Below are positions 16,698 through 25,074 of a DNA stretch of 64,000 nt, one piece after another (positions within the stretch are counted from its first letter, which is position 1; every line of letters begins with the position of its first letter). The stretch comes from Thermoplasmata archaeon (GTDB lineage Archaea > Thermoplasmatota > Thermoplasmata > Thermoplasmatales > GCA-001856825), in NCBI GenBank assembly GCA_023256475.1, contig JAGDXP010000024.1:267-64266 (forward strand). Direction: 5' to 3'. Both the position numbers and the translations under genes were made by a program. The notes beneath the pieces were generated by a model. The model worked only from the letters and a program-made list of their open reading frames with translations, was not told the origin of the DNA and did no database searches.

Positions 16698-17774
16698 ATG
16701 AATATTGAAAAATTATTCGATCTTGTGGGAAATGCTGAAGGAATTTTGATTTACAATGGTGGGGAGACCAATTCAGATCCTTCATTCTTTTATTTCACAC
16801 AGTTGACCAGAGGACTTTTTGAAGGTTCATACGTCTATCTTACAAGAAAAAATCTAACTGTAATAACAAGCCGCCTTGAAGAGCAAACTGCCAGGGCAGA
16901 GGGACTCGATGTTATTGTATTTGAGAATTCAAACAATTTGAAAGAAATTTTGAAGGAAATTACATCTGGTGTAACATTTCTGGGCATAAATTATGACGGA
17001 TTGACCCATAAGGACTTCCTCAACCTCAAGGATGTTCTGCCCGATAAGGAGTTCATAGACGTAGGAGATTATATAATGGAACTGCGGCAAATAAAATCGG
17101 AAAGGGAGATTTCAAAAATACAGGAAGCCTCTAAGATAGTTTCGGAAGTAGCCGATATGATCCCTGATATGCTCAAGGAGGGAATAACTGAAAATGAACT
17201 TGCCGCAGAGGTTAATTATCAAATGATGAGGCATGGCGCATCCTCGCCATCCTTTGATACAATAGCAGCCTTCGGGCCTGATACTGCTGAGCCACACTTT
17301 ACTGGTGGCAATAGAAAGCTCAAGAAGGGGGAAGTGGTTCTGGTGGATTTCGGAGCAAAATACCAGAGATACTGCTCAGACTTGACCAGAACATACTTCT
17401 TTGGAAAGCCACCCGAAGAAATGATTGAAATATATAATACCGTACTTGAGGCCCAGAAGGAAGGCATAAAGGCCATAAAGGAGGGAGTCAATGGGAAGGA
17501 TGTGGATAGGGCTGCAAGGAAAGTTATTGATTCAACAAAGTACAAGGGGAGGTTCATTCACTCATTGGGCCATGGACTTGGATTGAATGTTCATGACCAT
17601 TCAGCCCTAGGACCCAGCTACGACTTCGTGCTGAAAGAAAACATGGTTGTGACTGTAGAGCCTGGAATATACATTCCCGATTTTGGGGGCGTAAGGATAG
17701 AAGATGATGTTGTGGTAAAGAAGACTGGATCTCAAATTTTGACCAAAGCTAAAAAGGAACTAATAATTGTATGA
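16698..17774 (+). CDS. pepQ: Xaa-Pro dipeptidase/aminopeptidase (M24)
   Basis: A metallopeptidase that cleaves dipeptides or N-terminal residues before proline. The 358-aa protein has the creatinase-like N-terminal domain and the pita-bread catalytic domain with all five metal ligands visible: VLVDFGAKYQRYCSDLTRTYF (two Asp), HSLGHGLGLNVHD (His), VTVEPGIYIP (Glu) and GGVRIEDDVVV (Glu). Length is typical. Its stop overlaps the priL start by 4 nt, so the two are co-transcribed, an arrangement with no obvious functional link. A TATA-like AAATAAATTAAT lies about 25 nt upstream. Confidence 0.93.
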   Translation: MNIEKLFDLVGNAEGILIYNGGETNSDPSFFYFTQLTRGLFEGSYVYLTRKNLTVITSRLEEQTARAEGLDVIVFENSNNLKEILKEITSGVTFLGINYDGLTHKDFLNLKDVLPDKEFIDVGDYIMELRQIKSEREISKIQEASKIVSEVADMIPDMLKEGITENELAAEVNYQMMRHGASSPSFDTIAAFGPDTAEPHFTGGNRKLKKGEVVLVDFGAKYQRYCSDLTRTYFFGKPPEEMIEIYNTVLEAQKEGIKAIKEGVNGKDVDRAARKVIDSTKYKGRFIHSLGHGLGLNVHDHSALGPSYDFVLKENMVVTVEPGIYIPDFGGVRIEDDVVVKKTGSQILTKAKKELIIV

Positions 17775-18775
17775 ACGAGGACAACTTATTTAATTATCCA
17801 TTTTTGAGGTCACTGGCGAGGGATTACTACCCTGAATTGAAGAGCAGCCTAGAAGAGTTCCTGGAAAACAACCAGGAATTTCTGGAGAAGGCAGCACATA
17901 TAATAAACAGAATACTTGAGAATAGAAATGTTGATCTTGTTGAGATAGGTTCACCCAGAGAGAGGGTTCTCCTTTACATATCCGCTAAGATGCTTCTTAC
18001 CTATATGGGGGATTATTTTGTTTCAGCACGCTATGCTCTCTGGGAAAGGAGGAACCTATACGAAGCCATGAAGAATGAGGAATTTGAGGTCCTTACGGAG
18101 ATATCAAAGGAACTTGGAATTGAACTGCAATTGCAGGATGATAACTACGCCTTACCCATTTCATCCTTCCTGAAGTATTCAACTGTCTTCAACGACAAGG
18201 ATCTCAACCTTTGCAACCAATTGATTAAAAATGGCGCAGTTCTTGTAAATCTTGATGTTCTGAGGAAAATAATAAGGGAAGCATTCTACTCACAGTTTCT
18301 GGACGATGTTTCTAAGCCAGTTGAATTTCCAGATGAAATAGCCGAAATACTCGAAAAGTACTCCAAACCAATCATAGCCTCAAGCATTGAAATTAGGAAG
18401 GAGTTGTCTGACCTGGGTCCTAGGAACGTAAAGGCGTTCCCACCCTGCATGGTAAAGATACTTGATGATGTCTCGAAAAATGCAAATCTATCGCACGCTG
18501 CCAGATTTTACATGGTAACATTCCTGCACAAAGTAGGGTACGAAAACGATGAAATAATTAAGATGTTCGGAAAGGTTCCAGACTTTGCTGAAAAAATAAC
18601 AAAATATCAGGTGGAGCACATCACTGGAAAGGGACGCGGGAGGGAATACCAGGTTCCTTCATGCCAAACTCTTGGATCCTTGGGGCTGTGCTACAAGGAA
18701 TCCGATGAGCTTTGCATGAGCGGTAAGATCAAGCATCCTCTACAATATTATAGAATTAAGAATTCTGGAAAATGA
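17771..18775 (+). CDS. priL: DNA primase large subunit
   Basis: The regulatory subunit that works with PriS to make replication primers. The 334-aa protein shows the PriL pattern: LFNYPFLRSLARDYYPELK at the start, PRERVLLYISAKMLLTYMGD, and the iron-sulfur C-terminal domain with four cysteines in PPCMVKIL, REYQVPSCQTLGSLGLC and ESDELCMSG plus HAARFYMVTFLHKVGYENDEII. Its ATG overlaps the pepQ stop (ATGA), and it abuts the convergent CDP-alcohol transferase gene without a spacer. PriS is not in the window. Confidence 0.93.
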   Translation: MNEDNLFNYPFLRSLARDYYPELKSSLEEFLENNQEFLEKAAHIINRILENRNVDLVEIGSPRERVLLYISAKMLLTYMGDYFVSARYALWERRNLYEAMKNEEFEVLTEISKELGIELQLQDDNYALPISSFLKYSTVFNDKDLNLCNQLIKNGAVLVNLDVLRKIIREAFYSQFLDDVSKPVEFPDEIAEILEKYSKPIIASSIEIRKELSDLGPRNVKAFPPCMVKILDDVSKNANLSHAARFYMVTFLHKVGYENDEIIKMFGKVPDFAEKITKYQVEHITGKGRGREYQVPSCQTLGSLGLCYKESDELCMSGKIKHPLQYYRIKNSGK

Positions 18776-19360
18776 TTAAATTGATTTTACAACCTTATAG
18801 GACCTGTACACTGAGTTCAACAGCCCAGCTATTCCAATGAATAAAAGTACCCAGCTCAATATGTAGTAATTAAATATCCTCCCTGTGAATAATTGAATGA
18901 TCAATCCAAGCATGAATATAACTAGGCGGTCAGCCCTTCCTGGAAATCCACCGTAGAACCTGCCCAATCCAACTGCCTGTGCCTGCGTCCCAACATAGCT
19001 GGTCATAAAGGTTCCAGCCAATGCAATCAAACCGAACATCACGTTACCGTAGATTGATATGGAAATGCCCAATATGATAAAGAAATCCGAATATCTATCG
19101 AACAAATGGTCCAGGAAATCGCCCAGCTTTGATGTTTTATTGGCTATCCTTGCAATTGCCCCATCCAATGCATCAAAAAATGAAGAGAGGAGCAACAATA
19201 ACAGCGAAATTAACAACATTGAATAGGACATTGTCAGTACGAAGAACATTGAAAAAACTAGTGAAAGGGATGTAATAGCATTTGGATTGATCTTAGACAT
19301 TCTCGATGCTATGGGGTTTATAAATTTTGAAGCCAGTCCCCTTCCCTTATCTAATACCAA
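18776..19360 (-). CDS. CDP-alcohol phosphatidyltransferase family enzyme
   Basis: A 194-aa integral membrane enzyme that joins a CDP-activated lipid to an alcohol phosphate. It carries the family motif as FFDALDGAIARIANKTSKLGDFLDHLFDRYSDFF, retaining the DG-x(2)-AR-x(8)-G-x(3)-D-x(3)-D core. In archaea such enzymes make archaetidylinositol phosphate or archaetidylglycerol phosphate; the N-terminal ASKFINPIASRMSKINPNAIT fits the archaetidylinositol phosphate synthase type, but this is not certain. It is the last gene of a minus-strand operon with the kinase, tiaS and uppS, overlapping the kinase by 10 nt, which suits a lipid-making unit together with uppS. Confidence 0.88.
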   Translation of the reverse strand: MVLDKGRGLASKFINPIASRMSKINPNAITSLSLVFSMFFVLTMSYSMLLISLLLLLLSSFFDALDGAIARIANKTSKLGDFLDHLFDRYSDFFIILGISISIYGNVMFGLIALAGTFMTSYVGTQAQAVGLGRFYGGFPGRADRLVIFMLGLIIQLFTGRIFNYYILSWVLLFIGIAGLLNSVYRSYKVVKSI

Positions 19361-19839
19361 TCCAGTATCTCCTCCGTGAGATCATATATTTTATGTTCAA
19401 TTTCTTTTCCATTGATTATGTCAATAACTCCTTTCAGTGTTTCATTGATGTCTGAATTTAGCAGCTCTATAACCCTATGATCGTGGATTTCCCTTGCTTC
19501 ATCCCCGATTACGTTCAGTGCTTCAGATTCCAGATTGTCCATTATCTTTTTCCTATCATAGCCCCTATCCCTCAATCTGGAATATATTTCCTTGAGGTGT
19601 GCTCTCAAAACAATGACAATGTCGCAATTCATCAGGTAAGATAAATGCCCTTCCACTATCCCTTCAACCCTTATCTTTCGTAGGCACTTTTCATCTAAAA
19701 GTAGTTCCCCTGATTCCATGCCTACTACACATTCATTGGCAACATCCATAACACTCTTCACTTCATATCCTAGTTCTTTCAATTTTCCTGCGATAGAAGT
19801 CTTACCAGTTCCGGGAGTGCCTGCGATGCATATCATCAT
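19351..19839 (-). CDS. AK6/Fap7-type adenylate kinase-like protein
   Basis: A 162-aa P-loop NMP kinase with Walker A GTPGTGKTS at residues 7-15, the Fap7-like segment KIRVEGIVEGHLSYLMNCDIVIVLRAHLKEIYSRLRDRGYDRKKIMDNLESEALNVIGDEA and a short lid. Homologues act both as adenylate kinases and as factors in late small-subunit ribosome maturation. It overlaps tiaS by 4 nt and the CDP-alcohol transferase by 10 nt in one operon. Confidence 0.9.
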   Translation of the reverse strand: MMICIAGTPGTGKTSIAGKLKELGYEVKSVMDVANECVVGMESGELLLDEKCLRKIRVEGIVEGHLSYLMNCDIVIVLRAHLKEIYSRLRDRGYDRKKIMDNLESEALNVIGDEAREIHDHRVIELLNSDINETLKGVIDIINGKEIEHKIYDLTEEILDWY

Positions 19840-21107
19840 ATTATTACTCCTAACTTCAGTGGCCTAGCCAAATGCCTTCGTGCAATCACGGGAACTTCAT
19901 AATAACCTTCCTTCAACCTTCTTGGAATCTCCCTTCTTATGGGTTCTGCTTTTCTTCCACATTTTCTGCACCTATAATATCCATTCCTTCCCATGCTTTC
20001 CATCTTCACATTGCAATTTTCGCAGACGGGAGGCTCCAAAATTATCTCCTTCGAGAGGGACTTAATGTTTATTTTTTCTATGTTTATGATACCCTGTTTT
20101 GTTGTCCCGCCATATATTTCCAGATGATCGCCTATCCTCAGCTGCCTTATAATATTCCTAAAGTTCTTTGTTGGCTCCATGGCCACCGCATCTATTGTTC
20201 CTGTACTATCACCGACCTTCACCCTGACAATTCCGCCTCTCATGTTTACAGGGTTCTCCTGAACAATAACGTCTATCTTTGAAGAATTATACAGCTGAAT
20301 TTCATTTACCTTTCTCAAAACAATATGGTCATCAGATCCTTGATTGGTATTATAGATAATAAATGATTCAAATTTCTCACTTTTCACATCCTTTATAGAT
20401 TTCAAAAGGTGCTCATAATTGGTGCCCCTTATCCCGAATAGCACAGGGGTTTTGGTTGTGGGCCTTATTGCATTATAATTGTTTATGAAATCATAGCTAT
20501 CGAATGTGGTTGGATAATTTTCTTCAATGTACCTCGCACTCGCATCATCCACGTAGTGTTCGCCACCCCATTTTTCTCTTGGTAGATACGATATGAGCTC
20601 AAATGTTGTAACCCTCTCTGGCCATGAAATTGCCGAAGAAGCCCCAACCAATCCGATCTCACCATTCTTGGTCCAATACCTTTTTTCCGGTATCAGCTCC
20701 TTTACTTTCCGGTAATCTACAAATTCCCTTACGGCACTATAATATAGATTTTCATTTAAGTTTTCATTGGAAATAATTAAGGCAGGATTGGTTTTCTCAT
20801 CTTTTGGTGAATATTTTTCTATTATGGATGGGATATCTATGTCTAGGTTTTCATCCTCGCCCTTATCATATGAATATATCTCATTTCCTCCAACCAATCC
20901 AATTGGCTTTTTTCCTCCGTAGCCTCGTCCAAGCCTCATGGATATAGCTGCATTTCCTCTAGTCTTAAGTGGAATATTTGGGTTCAGTCTAACAAGTTTT
21001 GGAAACCCTATCAAATCCAATGAAGTTTGCCTAAGAATTTCAATGGTGAGATATGTCGTGCACATCTCCCTTGATGAGTCAGTATCATCAATGCCGATTA
21101 TGGGCAT
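19836..21107 (-). CDS. tiaS: tRNA(Ile2) agmatinylcytidine synthase
   Basis: TiaS attaches agmatine to C34 of tRNA-Ile(CAU) so that it reads AUA, using ATP. The 423-aa protein shows the N-terminal GIDDTDSSREMCTTYL motif, a central kinase-like region (RYWTKNGEIGLVGASSAISWPER), an OB-fold-like segment (VNMRGGIVRVKVGDSTGTIDAVAMEPTKNFR) and the C-terminal zinc ribbon CENCNVKMESMGRNGYYRCRKCG. Length is normal. It abuts uppS (no spacer) and overlaps the downstream kinase by 4 nt. Confidence 0.95.
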   Translation of the reverse strand: MPIIGIDDTDSSREMCTTYLTIEILRQTSLDLIGFPKLVRLNPNIPLKTRGNAAISMRLGRGYGGKKPIGLVGGNEIYSYDKGEDENLDIDIPSIIEKYSPKDEKTNPALIISNENLNENLYYSAVREFVDYRKVKELIPEKRYWTKNGEIGLVGASSAISWPERVTTFELISYLPREKWGGEHYVDDASARYIEENYPTTFDSYDFINNYNAIRPTTKTPVLFGIRGTNYEHLLKSIKDVKSEKFESFIIYNTNQGSDDHIVLRKVNEIQLYNSSKIDVIVQENPVNMRGGIVRVKVGDSTGTIDAVAMEPTKNFRNIIRQLRIGDHLEIYGGTTKQGIINIEKINIKSLSKEIILEPPVCENCNVKMESMGRNGYYRCRKCGRKAEPIRREIPRRLKEGYYEVPVIARRHLARPLKLGVII

Positions 21108-21893
21108 CTATCTACCGAACCTCCGCTCCCTTTCCTGGAATGATCTTATGGCCTTTAAAAGGTCTAGCTTTGTCATTTCAGGCCAGTATATGTCCATAAA
21201 ATAAAGTTCAGAATATGCAGATTGCCACAACAGGAAATTGCTTATTCTTTCCTCTCCCGAGGTTCTTATTATTAAATCCGGGTCCTTGAGTTCACCAGTG
21301 TACAGATATTTTCTGAATAAATCATGGTCAATCTGTTCAACAGTTATTTTTCCATCCCTTACGTCAGCAGCTACCTTCTTTATAGCATCTATTATCTCCT
21401 CCCTCCCCCCGTAGGCTATGGCCACGTTGAGAAAATAATTGTTATAGTTTTTCGTATGTTCTTCCGCCATCCTTGCTGCCTCCAGAACTCTAGGGGGGAG
21501 AAGTTCTGTTTTTCCTATGAGCCTGACCCTAATTTTCTTTTCGTTTACCCTCTTGTCCTTTATCAAATCCTTGAAGCTCTCTTCATAGAGAGTCATCAGG
21601 AATTCAACTTCATCCTTGTTGCGCTGAAAATTCTCAGTGGAGAATGCATAAACTGTTACAATCTTGATCCCTATTTCGTAGCACCAGTCCAAGAATTCCT
21701 CGAGCTTCTTCTTTCCCAGATAATGCCCGTCATTTGCCGTTAGCTTCATTTCTCTGGCAAATCTCCTATTGCCATCCATGATAACTCCAACATGCTCCGG
21801 CAGAGGATATTTCCTTACGGTTTCCAATAGCTTATTTTCGTAACGTTCCCTTACTGCCTTTATTAATTCCTCAGCGATACCCCAGTCGGGCAT
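21108..21893 (-). CDS. uppS: Cis-prenyltransferase (polyprenyl diphosphate synthase)
   Basis: This enzyme makes long-chain cis-polyprenyl diphosphate, precursor of the archaeal dolichol-type lipid carrier. The 261-aa protein has PEHVGVIMDGNRRFAREMKL with the catalytic Asp, ITVYAFSTENFQRNKDEVEFLM, IAYGGREEIIDA and DPDLIIRTSGEERISNFLLWQSAYSELYFMDIYWPEM. Length and motif order are as expected. It heads the minus-strand uppS-tiaS-kinase-transferase operon; the start lies about 35 bp from the end of the methyltransferase gene. Confidence 0.95.
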   Translation of the reverse strand: MPDWGIAEELIKAVRERYENKLLETVRKYPLPEHVGVIMDGNRRFAREMKLTANDGHYLGKKKLEEFLDWCYEIGIKIVTVYAFSTENFQRNKDEVEFLMTLYEESFKDLIKDKRVNEKKIRVRLIGKTELLPPRVLEAARMAEEHTKNYNNYFLNVAIAYGGREEIIDAIKKVAADVRDGKITVEQIDHDLFRKYLYTGELKDPDLIIRTSGEERISNFLLWQSAYSELYFMDIYWPEMTKLDLLKAIRSFQERERRFGR

Positions 21894-21928
21894 TATTGTT
21901 CATACCTCATTAATTTCTTATTAATATC

Positions 21929-22825
21929 TTATTCTGAAATCCTTATGAGTAGATAATACAGCGACACGGATGGCGAATATCCATGAATTTCATATTTCTC
22001 CAGGATTTGCATACCCTTGAATATATCTTCTGATTCTTTGTCTTTCTTGAGCATAATGAACAAATGCACTACCTTACCCCTGAAATTTTCCATAACTTTT
22101 AGGGTTGTTTCTATAGGCTGAGAAGGATTGTTCATGATTACCTGGTCAGCTTTGGAAAGGCAATCTGCTATGCTATTTGAATTAGCTATTGCTAGATTTC
22201 CCTGAACCTTATTCAATTGGAAATTGTATTTTGCAATTTTTATGGCCTCTGGATTTATGTCAAAGGAATAAACATTTATCCCATTCTTTCTCAACAATAT
22301 TGATATGGGACCTATACCCGTATACATATCAACAACTTTGTCCTGTTTGAATTTGAGCACATTTTCCAGTACGTGCATTCTGGCAGTTGCAAGCCGCGGC
22401 GAAAAGTATGCCTTAGATAGGTCTACATAAAGCCTGATGTGGTTCTCCCTGTGGAAGGCTTTAGGTTCACCTTCTCCGTAGACTAATTTCAGATCCCTTA
22501 TCCTTGAAAATCCCTTGACCCCAGAGTCAAGGAATATTGCTCTGGGGCTGGTTTTTTCTCTAAGCATTTTAACTATATCTTGCCAGTTATCCCTCTCTTT
22601 CACAACATAAAAGTCCCCAATCTTTTCAAAACTTCCCACGTGCTCAAGATTTTTTCTTATAACCTTTTGGAAATCAGCCCTCTCGTTTCCTTCAATACAT
22701 GGAATAAGAACATACTCCCCTTCCCTCTTCAACTGGTAACCTTGGATCAGTTTTCCCTCTCTCCTCAATTTATCTAAGGTTGATTGAGCCAACTCCTTTC
22801 TTACTTTTATGCAGGGGAGTTCCAT
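21929..22825 (-). CDS. Trm5/TYW2-family tRNA methyltransferase
   Basis: A 298-aa SAM-dependent enzyme of the Trm5 group, which methylates G37 of tRNA or acts in wybutosine synthesis. It shows the D2-type N-terminal part, FSPRLATARMHVLENVLKFKQDKVVDMYTGIGPISILL, FDINPEAIKIAKYNFQLNKV and ADQVIMNNPSQPIETTLKVMEN. The usual catalytic motif in Trm5 is N-(L/P)-P; here it reads NNPSQ, so the active site deviates and the exact product (m1G, methylated imG-14 or an aminocarboxypropyl group) is open. It is divergent from TFS across a 41-bp promoter region. Confidence 0.82.
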   Translation of the reverse strand: MELPCIKVRKELAQSTLDKLRREGKLIQGYQLKREGEYVLIPCIEGNERADFQKVIRKNLEHVGSFEKIGDFYVVKERDNWQDIVKMLREKTSPRAIFLDSGVKGFSRIRDLKLVYGEGEPKAFHRENHIRLYVDLSKAYFSPRLATARMHVLENVLKFKQDKVVDMYTGIGPISILLRKNGINVYSFDINPEAIKIAKYNFQLNKVQGNLAIANSNSIADCLSKADQVIMNNPSQPIETTLKVMENFRGKVVHLFIMLKKDKESEDIFKGMQILEKYEIHGYSPSVSLYYLLIRISE

Positions 22826-22866
22826 TAAGGGAAAATGTATTAAAGAGATTTAAATTAGAGGTCTTT
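22826..22866. promoter_or_regulatory. Interlocked divergent promoters of the Trm5-like and TFS genes
   Basis: Only 41 bp separate the ATG of the minus-strand methyltransferase (22825) and the GTG of TFS (22867). TATTAAAG at 22838-22845 is centred about 26 nt before the GTG, and ATTTAAAT at 22848-22855 about 26 nt before the ATG on the other strand. Each TATA-like box therefore lies between the other box and its own start, so both promoters would fire leaderless transcripts from overlapping DNA. Confidence 0.45.
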
Positions 22867-23178
22867 GTGTTTTGCCCAAAGTGCGGATCAATGATGATGC
22901 CCAAAAACGGAAAATGGGTTTGCACCAACGCCTCTTGCGGATATGAGATGCCCATTAAAAAGGATGAAAACAAGAAGATAATTGAAAAGGGTAAGAAGAG
23001 GGAACTAATAGTTGTTAAAAAGGAAGAGATTAATCTTCCGCTGGATAAAAATGCCATTTGCCCCAAATGCGGAAACCAGGGGGCCTATTGGGAAGCTGCA
23101 CAGACAAGGGCCGCTGATGAACCTGAGACCAAGTTCTACATTTGCGCCAAATGCGGCCATAGATGGAGAGAGTATTGA
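22867..23178 (+). CDS. tfs: Transcript cleavage factor S
   Basis: TFS rescues backtracked RNA polymerase by stimulating RNA cleavage. From the GTG at 22867 the protein is 103 aa: an N-terminal zinc ribbon (FCPKCGSMMMPKNGKWVCTNASCGYEMP) and a C-terminal TFIIS-type ribbon (CPKCGNQGAYWEAAQTRAADEPETKFYICAKCGHRWREY) with the acidic DE pair that reaches the active site. The track start at 22780 adds 29 residues without homology that run into the opposite gene, and the TATA-like box fits the GTG, so I use the shorter form. Confidence 0.93.
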   Translation: MFCPKCGSMMMPKNGKWVCTNASCGYEMPIKKDENKKIIEKGKKRELIVVKKEEINLPLDKNAICPKCGNQGAYWEAAQTRAADEPETKFYICAKCGHRWREY

Positions 23179-23631
23179 TTATCCAAAACCTATAATATCC
23201 TTCTTCTTTTGTATCGTTGGCATTGGTAGCGGCGGGGGCAATCTTAGATCCCTTGCTAAAAGTATGGTTTCTACCGTGGAAGCCGCAAATATAGATCCCT
23301 GAATTTCCTGGGCTGCAGCCTCTGCTATGCTTTTATCCTTTTTCCACGCGGGTTCCAAATCAATACCATTGTACAAAAGGTCACCCTCTATGTTAATACT
23401 TCCCATTCCAGAAAATGTCGTTATGAATTTGAAAAATATTCTGAAATTCTCCCCCTCCCTTCTCACATCAACTATGGTCAAGTTTTGGTCTATCCTTACC
23501 TCCTGGGGCCTAAAATCCACCGGTGAAAACCTCTTTCCTTCCATGGAAGTAAATTCAATATCCCTTATCATCGTACATAAAGCATTATTTCCTATATGCA
23601 TTTTTCCAAAAAATATTGGGATGATTTTCAA
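23179..23631 (-). CDS. Conserved archaeal protein, unknown
   Basis: A 150-aa beta-rich protein with the pattern SPVDFRPQEVRIDQNLTIVDVRREGENFRIFFKFITTFSGMGSINIEGDLLY, then IAEAAAQEIQGSIFAASTVETILLARDLRLPPPLPMPTI. The last segment, a helix ending in a Leu/Pro tail, looks like a recurring archaeal signature. The layout recalls SecB-like folds (curved sheet plus helices), but this is only an impression. It has no signal peptide. It sits convergent to tfs, with adjacent stops. Confidence 0.65.
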   Translation of the reverse strand: MKIIPIFFGKMHIGNNALCTMIRDIEFTSMEGKRFSPVDFRPQEVRIDQNLTIVDVRREGENFRIFFKFITTFSGMGSINIEGDLLYNGIDLEPAWKKDKSIAEAAAQEIQGSIFAASTVETILLARDLRLPPPLPMPTIQKKKDIIGFG

Positions 23632-23638
23632 TTAATTT

Positions 23639-24244
23639 TTACGTTTGCGTTGGAACATATCCTATTGGCTTATCATCCACTTTATTTATCAAAACATACC
23701 CGGATAGAAGAACACCGATAGAAATCGCTATTACAATGAACCAGTATAAGTTAATGTATGTCAATATATCCTTGGGCTTAACGAAGGCGCCTATCATTTC
23801 AATGTATACAAGGCCACCATCTATCAATGAGTGCAATGTTATGGCCAGTGCAAGGTATTGGAATCTCTTCCCAATGAGACGACCATACTTCAATAACATT
23901 GCAGTCCCTGGATGGAATGATAGTGATGAAATTAGATTGAGGAAAATAAATATGGTTATAAGCCTGGCAATTGATGCATCAATGAATAAAGCAGCTATAT
24001 CTATGATTGAGAAACCCAGACCAATCCATATCGCAAATCTCTTTGGTTTAAGCTCAACACCCAGATATTTGAAAGCTTCCTGCATTATACCGGCTATTAT
24101 ACCTATATATAATGCATAAAAGAAGGAAAAGCGCTTTTCAAATCCCAAAAAATTTGCAATATAATCCTTAATCCCATACTTTCCAATGAAAATCAGGAGA
24201 GGAATCGATTGGAAAACTGACTGAATAACAATGGCACCTATCAT
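23639..24244 (-). CDS. Polytopic membrane protein, YhfC/CPBP-protease-like
   Basis: A 201-aa protein with about six membrane helices. It keeps the polar intramembrane motifs of the YhfC group, relatives of CAAX-type intramembrane proteases: GIMQEAFKYLG (Glu followed by a basic residue), SLSFHPGTAMLL (His) and ALAITLHSLIDGG (His...Asp). Proteolytic activity is not proved for this family. It is followed downstream on the same strand by the conserved 150-aa protein 7 nt away, so the two may be co-transcribed. The true start could lie further upstream (toward 24290), where the frame remains open. Confidence 0.68.
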   Translation of the reverse strand: MIGAIVIQSVFQSIPLLIFIGKYGIKDYIANFLGFEKRFSFFYALYIGIIAGIMQEAFKYLGVELKPKRFAIWIGLGFSIIDIAALFIDASIARLITIFIFLNLISSLSFHPGTAMLLKYGRLIGKRFQYLALAITLHSLIDGGLVYIEMIGAFVKPKDILTYINLYWFIVIAISIGVLLSGYVLINKVDDKPIGYVPTQT

Positions 24245-24330
24245 TAGGATTATTCCTAGGCCTACAGAATATAACTTTTCCTTTCCTTCGGATGACGTAT
24301 CGACACCGGGCGAATATCCAAATAAGATAT

Positions 24331-25074
24331 TTAGAATTTCTTCTTATTCTTTAACAGATTCTCAATATATTCCCTGTAAAAATCTGGGTATTCCTCATAT
24401 GGTATTGGGTCAACTAACCCAGATTCCATGAAGCCCTTCAGTCTCAGTTTGCAGGAATCGCACCTTCCACATGCCTTCTCCCCACCCCTGTAACAGGACC
24501 AAGTAAGCTCGAAAGGCAACCCTAATTTGTTTCCCAACTTTACTATATCTGATTTTGTCATTTGAAGCAGAGGCGCTTCAACTTCTATGGGGTCGCCTTC
24601 AACACCTCTCTTTGTACCCAATCTAAAGGCCTCATTTAAAGCCCTAAAATACTCTGGCCTGCAGTCCGGATAACCAGAATAGTCTATGGCGTTGGCTCCG
24701 ATAAATATCTTCTTTGCTCCTTTGACCTCTGCCAAACCCAGAGCTATGGAAAGTAAAATTGTATTCCTTGCAGGAACATAGGTTATTGGTATTTCCTTAC
24801 CTATTTCTTCCATTTTATATTCGGGAACATCAATATTATCAGTAAGTGCGCTACCCCCTATTGACCTTAGATCAAGATTCATTATGTGGTGCTCCACTCC
24901 ATAATATTTTGCAATTTTTTTGGCCGATTCTAGTTCTCTGCTATGTCTCTGTCCGTAATTAAAGGACAGGGCTGTAACTTCATACCCCTGACTTACAGCC
25001 CAAGCCAGGAGTGTTGAACTGTCCAATCCTCCAGAAAGAAGGCTAATGGCCCTTAACCCATGTTGCTTTTGCAT
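24331..25074 (-). CDS. queC: 7-cyano-7-deazaguanine synthase
   Basis: QueC converts 7-carboxy-7-deazaguanine to preQ0 with ATP and ammonia, a step toward archaeosine in archaeal tRNA. It shows the PP-loop LLSGGLDSSTLLAWAVSQGY, LSFNYGQRHSREL, YVPARNTILLSIAL, IFIGANAIDYSGYPDCRPEYF and the zinc-binding CYRGGEKACGRCDSCKLR. I use the internal ATG at 25074 (MQKQHGLRAISLLSGG), which matches the family N terminus better than the 11-residue longer ORF. It overlaps queD by 32 nt; the two form a minus-strand operon. Confidence 0.95.
   Translation of the reverse strand: MQKQHGLRAISLLSGGLDSSTLLAWAVSQGYEVTALSFNYGQRHSRELESAKKIAKYYGVEHHIMNLDLRSIGGSALTDNIDVPEYKMEEIGKEIPITYVPARNTILLSIALGLAEVKGAKKIFIGANAIDYSGYPDCRPEYFRALNEAFRLGTKRGVEGDPIEVEAPLLQMTKSDIVKLGNKLGLPFELTWSCYRGGEKACGRCDSCKLRLKGFMESGLVDPIPYEEYPDFYREYIENLLKNKKKF

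Noticed and set aside
19872-20282. 136-aa + strand ORF inside tiaS
   Set aside because: Tied to the antisense of a well-conserved gene; Cys/Phe-rich nonsense composition.
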